From: Paulinella micropora
Taxonomy: Eukaryota > Cercozoa > Imbricatea > Euglyphida
Assembly (NCBI GenBank): GCA_009731375.1
Contig: BJOX01000089.1
Span: 699,902-750,100, forward strand
Length of the DNA stretch: 50,199 nt
Direction: 5' to 3'
The notes under the pieces are model-generated. The model had not been told where the DNA came from and ran no database searches. It saw only the letters and a list, made by a program, of their open reading frames with translations. Position numbers and translations under genes: made by a program. The stretch's first letter is position 1. The number at the start of each line of letters is the position of its first letter. Positions 27,385-47,941 of this stretch are shown here, one piece after another.

Positions 27385-27566
27385 AGCACATACATACATA
27401 CATACATACATACATACATACATACATACGTACGTACGTACGTACGTACGTACGTACATACGTACATACGTACGTACGTACGAACGTAGGTACATACATA
27501 CATACATACATACATACATACATACATACATACATACATACATGCATGTATACATGCATACATACA

Positions 27567-27598
<32 letters not shown>

Positions 27599-27780
27599 CA
27601 CATGTATGTATGTATGTATGTATGTATGTATGTATGTATGTGTATGTATGTACATATGTACATATGTATGTACATTGTATGTATGTATGTACATATGTAT
27701 GTATGTATGTTTGTATGTATGTATGTATGTATGTGTGTATGTATGTATGTATGTGTGTATGTATGTATGTATGTATGTAT
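27385..27780. repeat. (CATA/CGTA)n then (TATG)n
   Basis: CATA and CGTA to 27600, then TATG/TGTG to 27780. Again an inverted pair of tetranucleotide arrays. The right edge ATGTATGCAG could act as an acceptor for the next fragment. Confidence 0.95.
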
Positions 27781-27783
27781 GCA

Positions 27784-27918
27784 GAAGCGCGATTTGAGCA
27801 GACTGAGCAGTTCTCAGGCAGGTGGAAGAACATTAATGGAAAAAATTATACTCATAGCGATAATACTTATCAGAAATATTATACTTTGTCAAATCGTTTC
27901 CAAACATGCCCCATTTAG
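27784..27918 (+). other. Coding-looking terminal fragment ending in TAG
   Basis: After an acceptor-like TATGCAG the frame reads EARFEQTEQFSGRWKNING, then KNYTHSDNTYQKYYTLSNRF and a stop at 27916-27918. Composition and patterning look like protein rather than chance, but I do not recognise the family. It might be spliced to the coiled-coil fragment at 26994, or be a retroelement scrap. Confidence 0.35.
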
Positions 27919-28132
27919 TTCACAAGGGGAGCTTTCAGTTTGGAGATGTCGGCTGAATGCCTTTAGCCGCGAGAGGACGGACGCAAGCGATTGCCTGACT
28001 CTTGGACATCGGCCGCCGGAAGAACCTTGGGCATAAGTGGCACCAAAAAAAAGGAAATAGCACCATACAAAAAAGGAAACAGACCGGGCTCGCAAGACCC
28101 GTACAAAGCTTGAGACCATTTCAGCATCACCC

Positions 28133-39994
<11,862 letters not shown>

Positions 39995-42318
39995 AGCAGC
40001 TAGGCCTTTCCGGTTCGCCTACGGGTCGCTCGCTTCTCTATAGACCACAATAAGACAGGAAACCCTAGACTATCACGACAGGAACCTTGAAAGTTCCTGG
40101 CAGCCACTGACAGGTGCTGTTCAAGCTCCACAGCGAGGTTCTCGAATGTTGCCGATGCAATGGTCAAAAGAGAAAGCTCTGCCTGCCCACAATAAAAACC
40201 GTAGATTTCCCCCTTTTCTATAGGGCTGCCTTCTAATTATTACTAACTTGCTAGGGACGTTCAAGTCGGGCAAAATCAGTCATCTTCGATCTCATCGTTT
40301 CGGAATCCTGTCAAACGTTGTGTTATGGCTATACTGAAGCCATCGTTTGAAAGCTCGGCTGAGGACGAGGGCTTTTCAACGACGTGCTTTGCATATCTGC
40401 ATCTGACAAATGTTGACTCAAAAAGGAAGAATGAGTTCAAAGCTAGATAGTTTTGTCGCTCGAATGTTCATGGTACAGTAATACCAATGTCAATGTCTAA
40501 CGCCTCAGATCAACGGTAAGCTTACTTACCTCACAGAGAGTGTTTCAGATCTCCCGGGTAAGTCTTTCGAAGATCATTACGTTATTAAATTATCCAAAGC
40601 CGTTGTGTTGGAAGACATTTCAAGTTATTATTAATATATATTAATACTAGTTTTGTTTTGGTTGTACAATAGTACGATATTTAATAACCGATAACTGTCC
40701 TAACGATATGAAGACTGAGGAATACCTAAAGTAGGGACTCCGTAGTCTCCAGACCAAGGATAATCGACAGACCGGAACGGTAAGTACTGCCATTATATAC
40801 CGGGTGGGCCGGCGTAATGCCTTCTCCCCCCCGAGCGCGCTCACCCCTATGCGCGCGAGAAGTCGAACTACACCGCCGCCGACCAACCTCGGGATAGAAT
40901 GCAAATACGAACCTGAGTGAAGGTCGTCGCCGTACTGGTATTCATGATGTATTAAACAATATTTCAAGTTGGGCTATTCGCCAACACTCGCACCGTGCGT
41001 AAGATTTTGATTAACTAAGTTCAAGTTGGGCCATTCGCCAACACTTCGACCCGTACCCATCCGTCGCCTGATAGTACTAGTGACATGTATAATACTAGTG
41101 ATCCGTCATCATGAAGTGTTAAGTGGTTTCGAGTAATATAAGTTACCGTGACCGCAAGCCTGAATAAAGCAGTTGCTCATCACTCATACGCCATATTACT
41201 CGGAACCACTGACACCTCGCACTGAACTTCCGTCTTCCCCCCCGATCGAACTTGAACCGCAAGTTACCCAGTGACAGTTACCACATATGCACTGCTCGGA
41301 ATAAAATACTTGCCACTTCCCCGATTTCCCACAGTTACCCATATTACCGTTACCACATGTTGACTACCGGAATAAACTTATGAGATATGATACTTACCCG
41401 GTTCCCCGCTCGGATTTCCCCCAGAGCCGGCCGGCATCTAGTCATTCATCGTCCCGGGCCACCGACCTGTGTCGGTATATACTATCCCGGCTGTTGGAAC
41501 TAATAATTACACTAGTATTAATTGAATTAGTTAACCAGCCGTATCGGAGTAACGGTGTCACTGTCGTTAGAGCCATTACTTAGATCCGGCCCGCCGGCAG
41601 TCATGTTATATACTTTGCGCTCAGGCTGTGCTGTTCAACTCCCGCTTTCTATTAAAGTTATGTTACTGCACTTGAAATTGTATTTCGGGTGAGAGTTCCA
41701 GATTAAGACTGTGATATTTAGAAGTAATATATTGGTCTAACATGTTATCGAGCCTTGTAGTGCGAACTCCGTGTGTAGAACTTTAATTATCTATACACAG
41801 ATTTGGTGGACTTGCATCAGGCAGCCACCAAAAGACTGAGTGTTGCCGCTGAGGTGGACTTGCGCAAGGCAGTCCGTGACCTCCATCAGTGGGTGTGCAA
41901 TAGGCAGCCACTGCGAACCGCTATGACTAATTACTCTCCCACTTCCTAAGCTGCCCCTGATTAGGAATGAAGGCCCGCAATGAACAAAATTAAAAAGCTA
42001 TTGCTTTGACATAATATTGTTTCAATATAGAAGATGACGATCCGACACGTCAGACCTGAACCCCGCGTCACGCTGCGGCTAAGTCATGATCACCAGACTG
42101 TCACGCCAACTTCTTGATCTCCCCCGAACTTAATACTCGACCACGATTAATAAGCCTACCAGTTGAAAGTCCTTACTGATCACCCGATGCCCGCGCGCTG
42201 AGACGGCCCTCCCGGAGCCAACGAGCCTGAATGCGAGCCGATCGCGCGGTCGTTGTTATCGCCCCCCGCCTTCCGGTTTTCTTCTCCTTTCCCCAGCCGC
42301 ACGCCGATCTCCGCCTCT
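39995..42318. other. C69 3' flank and non-coding stretch
   Basis: AATAAA at 40191-40196 is a plausible polyadenylation signal about 200 bp after the C69 stop. From 40.3 to 42.3 kb there is no recognised coding sequence. It holds AAGTTGGGCYATTCGCCAAC twice (40967 and 41023), a long imperfect inverted repeat (41116-41139 with 41193-41216), TGTTATCGAGCC at 41743 resembling a copia-type primer site after a CA, and three imperfect GGTGGACTTGC...GGCAG repeats (41807-41920). These suggest LTR-element debris. Confidence 0.5.
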
Positions 42319-44210
42319 TTAATCGGCTTTTCCTCTTTCGCCCATCCGAGCCCTAGCCTTGTTGACTTCCCCTCCTTTCTCCTTCTCCATCTCGTCCTCG
42401 TCCGAGTCCGATGGGTCCAACAGTTGTTCACAGAACCGCTTCGCCGCCTTCATGTTCATGACGAACTCCTCCTCCGACGCCGTGCTCAAGCTTTTGAGCA
42501 TGTAGGCCCTTGCTGGCCTCTCCTCCTCCTTCTCACTTTCACTGTCACTTTGTGTAAGCCCTGGTGACCTCTTTCCGGCACTCAACCCGTACTTCCTCTT
42601 GTTCAGCCAGCTCATCGCCTTACTTAGGTCCTTCTTCTTCTTTTTCTCCTTCTTCTTCACTCCTTCTTTTCCCTCCAAGTCACTAGAGCTTTCATCCTTC
42701 TTCCCTCTTTCTTTCGCTTTCTTCCCCCCCTCTTCTTCTATCACCTTACAATTGGTCGTAGGATGATCTCCCCCGCACTTCGCATACTCTTTCGTACACT
42801 CAGCAGCAACATGCCCTTTCTCTCGACAGTTAAAGCAAGTCTTCGTCTCCTCTTTCTTCTTTCTTCTCTTCCCTTCCTCTGTGTGCTTGAACTTACACTT
42901 GACCCCATACTTGCATCCCCCTGTCCTCTCAAAGACAAAACATTCCCCGTGCATGACTCCCTCTATGTACTTAAAGTCGCATGCCTTCCCTTTCAAGCAC
43001 CCTCTCGCACTCTGAAAGAACACACACACCTTCTCAGTGCTTGCCTTAGCAGCATAAGCAATTGGCCCTCCTTCTTTCTTCTTTCCTTCTCCCTTCCCTC
43101 CCTTCCTCGCCCTCTCCTTGGTCCTATCTATGTCTAGTGCTTTCTCTTGAACCTCCCTCCACCAGTGTTCAAAAGTCCACTTGTATTGCTTCTTACTGAC
43201 TGAAAGGGTACTCAACCAAGTACTCCACTCTGTCATCACGCTTTCAGAAGCATAACAAGGGTCTTTCAAAGCTCTCGTTATGATCGTTTCAAATGTGAGG
43301 TCATTGGTTACATGCCCCTTCATCTCTAACTCCTCCACTAAGCTCGCCAACTCATCAAACTGAGGTGCATAGTCCTCATTCTCCCTCAGCTTCCATTTAT
43401 GCAACGCAGTCACCCTATCCTGCACATCCTCTGCACTCACCTCCCCATACCTCTGCACCAATCTATCCCATATCTCATTCACATTTTGCCCAAAGTCAGG
43501 CGAATCATCCCTCACCAAGTCACTCACACTTCTCCTCGCCTTACCCGTCAATCTCCCATACACAAACAAAAACGCTCTCTTCCTTTGCTTCGTCACCTCT
43601 GCCTTCACACTCCCTTCATATCTATGAGCCAGCTTACTGTTCTCCTCCCTCTCTAACTTCGCTTTCTTAGCGCTCTCTTGGTCTGCCTTTTCTTCAGTCT
43701 CAACTGATTCTTGGGCTACTGGTGAAGCTAACATACTCTTCCTCACCTCACTTGCCTTCGTCAGTCTTTCCACAGCTTCTTTCAGCCTCGTGCTCGTCCT
43801 CTTATCAACTATGCTTGGTGTGCTTTGCTTCATGGTTAATGGTGATCTTACTTGCGTCTCCTCCCTTTCTTTTCTCGTCACCTCCCTCACACTCTCCTCT
43901 TCTTCGATCTGTTTTCTTTTTCCCCATCCCCATACAACTCCTCCCACAGCCACATGTATTTGGGTACATCCTTCCTTTTGGACTGCAAGGCTGCAAGATT
44001 GTCTTCATGGACTATGCGATAATGTTCGTTTACAGGTTTGAGGGCTCCCTCTAAACCTTTCTCCCCCAACCTTAGCGAAATAGCTCTCCTCCATGCCTTA
44101 AATTGTTTTTTCCCATCGTATGCTTCCTCATTGTTTTCCCCTTGTATTACGTTTCCCCTCCGCTGCACGGTTGTGAGCTGATATCTTTCCTCTTCTAGCG
44201 GGAATGACAT
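42319..44210 (-). pseudogene. gag: Retrotransposon gag with CCCH and CCHC zinc fingers, one frameshift
   Basis: ATG at 44210 (- strand). The N-terminal frame 44210-43887 continues after a frameshift near 43900 (an A-rich stretch) into 43953-42319, about 600 residues. It has a capsid-like region (KAWRRAISLRLGEKGLEGAL; later WDRLVQRYGEVSAEDVQDRV). A CCCH-type finger CFVFERTGGCKYGVKCKFKH (C-x8-C-x5-C-x3-H) and a similar one with Tyr instead of His (CVFFQSARGCLKGKACDFKY) follow, then a CCHC knuckle CFNCREKGHVAAEC and a partial second one. The tail is Lys- and Glu-rich. No pol follows downstream (to the left). GGGTTATGAGCC on the - strand at 44609-44598 could be its primer-binding site. Gag-only elements depend on proteins of others; alternatively pol was deleted. 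Confidence 0.78.
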
Positions 44211-44646
44211 GTCTAAGCAGCTACAGTGTCACAGATTACCTTGCTTTTCGATGCCTCAGTCTCAGCCTCCCTTTTTTCCCTGTTGACTTGTGTTTCCAGC
44301 ACTCCCTTCTTCCCTGTGGAGAAAGTCCGCGGTGCTGCAGTGTCCACCGACGTTGTCCACGATCCCTCCCTTTTCCCTTTTCCCTGTTAATCCCTTTTCC
44401 CGAGCCCCAGATCGCCCAGATGGCACCTAGATGGCGTAAGTATTTTGTTGTGCACTCCCCCTCAGGTAAGCAGTATGCTTCCCTGTTCTGTGCCACTCAA
44501 GGTGTGGCACTATCTATCCCGCGGTTGCCCTTTTGGCCTGAAGGATCTTGGATCCAGCTTCTTTTCTGGTTTGCGCTTCAGGGTGTTCAACGCTCAAGGC
44601 TCATAACCCTTAAGGAATTTGGACCGGTTGTAAGTAGTATAATATC
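44211..44646 (-). other. Leader/possible 5' LTR remnant of the gag element
   Basis: Upstream of the gag ATG there is no other gene. A primer-site-like sequence at 44598-44609 suggests an LTR to its right, which would be cut off by the AT-rich viral block starting around 44.65 kb. Confidence 0.35.
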
Positions 44647-44695
44647 CTTTTTTTAAGGTCATTTTTCGTGCCCTCAAAATGACACTTTAAAAAAG
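44647..44695. terminator. Long hairpin at the left edge of the viral block
   Basis: CTTTTTTTAAGGTCATTTT (44647-44665) pairs with AAAATGACACTTTAAAAAAG (44676-44695), loop about 10 nt. It could be a transcript-end hairpin or part of a terminal inverted repeat. Confidence 0.6.
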
Positions 44696-44755
44696 AATTC
44701 GGCTTCCAGACACATCTCCCGCAAATCAATACGAAGCAACAAAACAGCAAAATAA

Positions 44756-44905
44756 CGAAATCAAATTTTCCAAATCAACAGAGAGCAAAGGAACAAGAAA
44801 GCAACCGAAAAAATAAAATGTGAATGCGGTGCGGAGGTTTCAAGAGCGAACTTATCAAGACATAAAAAAACACACCGACGGAAAACCCAAGTTATCCAAA
44901 AATAA
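44756..44905 (+). pseudogene. C2H2 zinc finger protein remnant
   Basis: Frame after a TAA at 44753 with no ATG. It reads KCECGAEVSRANLSRHKKTH (C-x-C-x12-H-x4-H) and stops at 44903. Single fingers of this CxC type at protein ends are common in eukaryotic DNA viruses and their relatives. Only the last ~50 residues are present, so the gene is truncated on its left, at or near the element boundary. Confidence 0.55.
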
Positions 44906-44908
44906 AAT

Positions 44909-44937
44909 AAGTTTATTTACTATACATAAATAAACTT
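44909..44937. terminator. Perfect 11 bp hairpin between convergent genes
   Basis: AAGTTTATTTA / TAAATAAACTT with loop CTATACA. It sits between the stop of the + strand finger remnant (44905) and the stop of the - strand gene (44957), where both transcripts would end. Confidence 0.7.
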
Positions 44938-44956
44938 AAGGGTCCAAAATAGACTT

Positions 44957-45346
44957 TTACAAAGTCTCAAGTTGAACAGACCAATTGATTGTTTCTTCGT
45001 TATTCCCCACCTTTTTCATCAAGGCTGAGATAGAAGGAAAGACGAGAATTTCCTCCTCTTCTTTACCAAGAGAAACCAGAAAGAAAGTTTTCTTTTTTGG
45101 ATTTTTCATGGTTGCATCTCGTTCTACCCAAGCGAACGAATAATTCTCACTTCTCTCCGCTGGGTTGCGAACAAAATATTTTCGCTCCGCTTGAAAGGAA
45201 GTTATTTTTTCTCTCCCAAGCACAGCGAAATCTCGCGGAACCCTCACTAGTCTGGGGTTTTTCATTTCAGTAGGGGCTTTCTCTTCAACTTCGCCCCAAG
45301 TCTTCCAGAAACCTACAACCACATTCATTGACATAAGTATCTCCAT
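44957..45346 (-). CDS. Hypothetical protein of the viral block
   Basis: 129 residues from ATG at 45346; an in-frame extension to 45391 lacks ATG. Soluble, mixed charge, with no signal peptide. Contains VVGFWKTWGEVEEK, RVPRDFAVLGREK and a KKKTFFLVSLGKEEEE turn. It ends just before the hairpin 44909-44937. I do not recognise the family. Confidence 0.55.
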   Translation of the reverse strand: MEILMSMNVVVGFWKTWGEVEEKAPTEMKNPRLVRVPRDFAVLGREKITSFQAERKYFVRNPAERSENYSFAWVERDATMKNPKKKTFFLVSLGKEEEEILVFPSISALMKKVGNNEETINWSVQLETL

Positions 45347-45399
45347 CACGTAAATCTCCGACACGTCGGAGATAGAGATTACGAGAACCAATAGAGTTA

Positions 45400-45625
45400 G
45401 GACTTACCACCCCCCGCGAGGTTGATTGCTCCAACTCCATCTGCTATTTCATTCGGCTCTCCCATTGTCTATTACACACACAAAAAGCATGTGTAATAGA
45501 AATTCCTTTGAATTAGGGTGGGGTGTTAAACCCCTTGGTTTTGAAAAAAACCAATGTATGTTGATAATGTTGATTTCTAAGCAAAATCAACATATTTTAA
45601 ATCAACATTTTACACTAAAGTCTTT
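45400..45625. terminator. Cluster of hairpins in an intergenic gap
   Basis: Stems: CTATTACACA/TGTGTAATAG (45469-45499), TTGGTTTT/AAAACCAA (45535-45554), and ATGTTGATTT with two downstream copies of AAATCAACAT (45567-45608). They follow the stop of the - strand gene at 45626 and may mark its transcript end. Confidence 0.6.
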
Positions 45626-46251
45626 TTATTCCGAGTTGCTATCCGCACTCTCGGTTCTGAAGACTCTGTGCATGTTTCTATCGTGTTCTCGTTTAATACT
45701 ACTATTAATGCTATCATTTACGTATTCGTTAATACCATCACTAGAGTATTTGTTAAACGAAGAATTAAACGATAAATGTTCTTGTTCAATACCAGCGAGA
45801 ATTCTATTCATGACAATAGCGGAAAGTTGGCCACGATTATCATTTTTCCACTTATAGAAATTATCGAGTTCTTTGTTTATTTTTTTTCCAATTTCTTTTT
45901 TTTCAAGCGAACAAGTCGGTCTTCCTCTACTTCATTATTTTCATTACTTAATCGTTGCAACATCTCATGTATAGCCTCAACCTTAATTAGGTCAGGCTGT
46001 TTCTTTTCAACGAGACGAGAAATTTCTTTATCTGCTTTAGAAATTCTTTCTTCGCAATTTATTTTATCCTTATTTAGTCTGTCCTTACCAGTTCTACGAA
46101 TTTCAAATTCCTCTAACCAATCCGATTTAGTTTTGGTTCTGCTTGGAATTAAGTCTATTTTTTTTGCGACACCGCGACAAAAAAAGCGAAATTCTGTCGC
46201 AGAGGTTGCAACACGGCAACACTGCAACACCGCCGTGTTGCGGTGTTGCAT
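45626..46251 (-). pseudogene. Coiled-coil protein of viral block, one frameshift
   Basis: Two - strand frames, 46251-45877 and 45811-45626, belong together. The first ends at a stop inside an A8 run (+ strand 45880s, TTTTTTTTCC), and one extra A would join it through the gap to the second. The N-terminal part is basic, the middle strongly charged and helical (NKDKINCEERISKADKEI, EAIHEMLQRLSNENNEVEED), the C-terminal part Ser/Asn-rich. Function unknown. Either a homopolymer sequencing error or true decay. Confidence 0.55.
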
Positions 46252-46355
46252 GGTGATATTCACGGAAATAGAATTTCTAGAATTTTCTTAAAAAAATTGA
46301 CTTACGGCAATACTTCAAATACTTTTTTACATTGCGGGTTTTGTGGAAAAGGTGC

Positions 46356-46421
46356 GGGTATTACAGAGGTATAGGAGTTTCTTTCCAACTTTGAAGACGA
46401 AGGTTCAAGTCTGTAATACCC
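46356..46421. other. 66 nt tRNA-like stem structure
   Basis: GGGTATTACAGA (46356-46367) pairs perfectly with TCTGTAATACCC (46410-46421). Inside the right half, GGTTCAAGTCT matches a tRNA B box and the loop contains TTTCCAACTTTGAAGA. The T-arm cannot form normally, so it is not a standard tRNA gene. Confidence 0.5.
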
Positions 46422-46443
46422 ACAACTTTCTTTTTTTTTTGGC

Positions 46444-47092
46444 TTACAAATCTAATATTACCTTAGCCTTTTTTTCTCGCTTACTACTCCTGATATTCTC
46501 TGGTTGAATGTCTTCCCTCTTAAGTAATTCTTTTGTCTTTTTTTCTTTAATAACTTCTTTGGTCTGCTCCTTTGGTTTCAAATAAAAGGTCTAACCACCT
46601 TCTAATACTTCTTATCACTCTATCAACAACCGCAAGTGCTCTATGGTCGCCAACTTCAACGACATCGTGTTTAATTCCATTTTCAATAAAATAATCACGA
46701 GTAGCACCTTTATATTCTCCTCCGCTGTCAGTTGTAATTGACTTTGGTTTATAAGGTATAGATTTCAAAGCATAATATACTTCTTTCGCTGTTTTATTTT
46801 TTAGCGGAATGATTATTAAAAATCGGCTATGACAATCTATCCAAACGAGCATCCAAGCATAGCCCTTATTGCCTTTCTTATCTTTTATCTTACTCATATC
46901 CGCTAAGTCTAAGAAAACTTGGTCTAATGGTTTATCAACCCATATCGTGTTCCATATTTTCGGGTTTTTCTTTTGGTGGTGTATTTCAAGTGCCTCCTCT
47001 TCTTTTGTCCTTTTTATTTCTTCTCCCGTTGGTGTGTCCTCAAGTTGGCTATCCGCATTCTGTGTATTAATAATTGTATGTTTATAGTCCAT
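46444..47092 (-). pseudogene. DDE/D-type (retroviral-like) integrase, C-terminal frameshift
   Basis: ATG at 47092 (MDYKHTIINTQNADSQ). The catalytic core has Asp62 (DQVFLDLADMSK), Asp122 (SITTDSGGEYKG) and, 35 residues later, Asp157 (HRALAVVDRVIRSIRRW) where Glu is usual. The frame stops at 46547, but another frame over the same DNA continues sensibly from about 46565 (EQTKEVIKEKKTKELLKRED) to a stop at 46444, implying a one-base shift. Such integrases insert polinton-like elements and virophages into host DNA. There is no zinc domain upstream and no chromodomain visible. It diverges from the next gene with only 10 bp between start codons. Confidence 0.8.
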
Positions 47093-47102
47093 ATTATATA
47101 CA

Positions 47103-47360
47103 ATGAGATTTTTAAAGTCCAACATTAAGAATAAAAAATATAAAGTCATTAGTCCAAAAGGTAAGGTTATCAATTTTGGTGATACTAGATATGAACATTA
47201 TAAAGACCGCATAGGACTATATTCACATTTAGACCATTTAGATAAAGTAAGAAGAAAAAATTATAGAGCAAGAGCAAAGGCTATAAAAAATTCAAAAGGT
47301 GAATTAACTTATAATAATCCAGAGTATAGTAATTATTATTCTTATCATTTCCTTTGGTGA
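47103..47360 (+). CDS. Small DUF5754-like viral protein
   Basis: 85 residues, ATG at 47103 after TATACA. The pattern KNKKYKVISPKGKVINFGD, RYEHYKDRIGLYSHLDH, RRKNYRARAKAIKNSKG, SYHFLW is that of a short basic protein family widespread in giant viruses, virophages and polinton-like elements (DUF5754, from memory of the family pattern). Function unknown; the Lys/Arg/Tyr content suggests nucleic-acid binding. Its stop lies 2 bp from the stop of the convergent gene at 47363. Confidence 0.72.
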   Translation: MRFLKSNIKNKKYKVISPKGKVINFGDTRYEHYKDRIGLYSHLDHLDKVRRKNYRARAKAIKNSKGELTYNNPEYSNYYSYHFLW

Positions 47361-47362
47361 AT

Positions 47363-47878
47363 TTAAAATTTTAAAAACACTCTATCTATTTCATCACTTT
47401 TTTCTTTCTTAGCACCTGAAGATTGATTATATACCTTTACACTTACACTACTTGATTTTTTACCCTTACCTTTCTTAGGCTTGATTTCTTCTTCACTACT
47501 CTCGCTTTCACTTTCTTCACTCTCTGGCTCGGGCTCTATCTTCTTGCTCTTCTTCGCTCTCTTAGTCTCCGCCTTCGCTCTTTTGATTTTCATTTTCGCC
47601 ATCTTTTCGGCAATTATATCAGTGAAATCAACCTCGTCCTCACTCTCACTCTTCTCCTCTGGGCTATCATTATCATGTTCAGTAATAATATCCTTAGCCA
47701 AGTTCTTTTCTTCAATTTGTTTTATTCGTTCCTCCATATCTTCGTCTTCTTGCTTTACAGCATTTCTATATTGTGCTAATACATTTTTGGCATGCTCCAT
47801 CTTTCGTTGTTTTGCTTTCGCTTTTATTCCTTCCACAGCACTACCCCAGTTCTTACGACTTGCTTCAGCGGACGGCAT
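47363..47878 (-). CDS. Highly charged protein of viral block
   Basis: 171 residues from ATG at 47878. The N-terminal half is helical (NWGSAVEGIKAKAKQRK, EHAKNVLAQYRNAVKQED). The C-terminal half alternates acidic/Ser and Lys-rich stretches (SEEKSESEDEVDF-like, KRAKKSKKIEPEPE). It resembles disordered structural or DNA-binding proteins of viruses only by composition. Shares a 63 bp divergent upstream region with the long gene at 47942. Confidence 0.65.
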   Translation of the reverse strand: MPSAEASRKNWGSAVEGIKAKAKQRKMEHAKNVLAQYRNAVKQEDEDMEERIKQIEEKNLAKDIITEHDNDSPEEKSESEDEVDFTDIIAEKMAKMKIKRAKAETKRAKKSKKIEPEPESEESESESSEEEIKPKKGKGKKSSSVSVKVYNQSSGAKKEKSDEIDRVFLKF

Positions 47879-47941
47879 TCTATACTAAGATTAATATATT
47901 TTTAGTATTTACAAATTAATTATTTTATTAATTAATATACA
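47879..47941. promoter_or_regulatory. Divergent AT-rich promoter region
   Basis: 63 bp, over 85% A/T, between start codons at 47878 (-) and 47942 (+). TATACAATG directly precedes the + gene as it does at 47103; TAGTATAGAATG precedes the - gene. Likely holds promoters for both. Confidence 0.55.

Noticed and set aside
46356-46421. Functional tRNA gene
   Set aside because: The 12 bp stem uses bases that should form separate D and T arms; T-stem pairing is absent and length is short.
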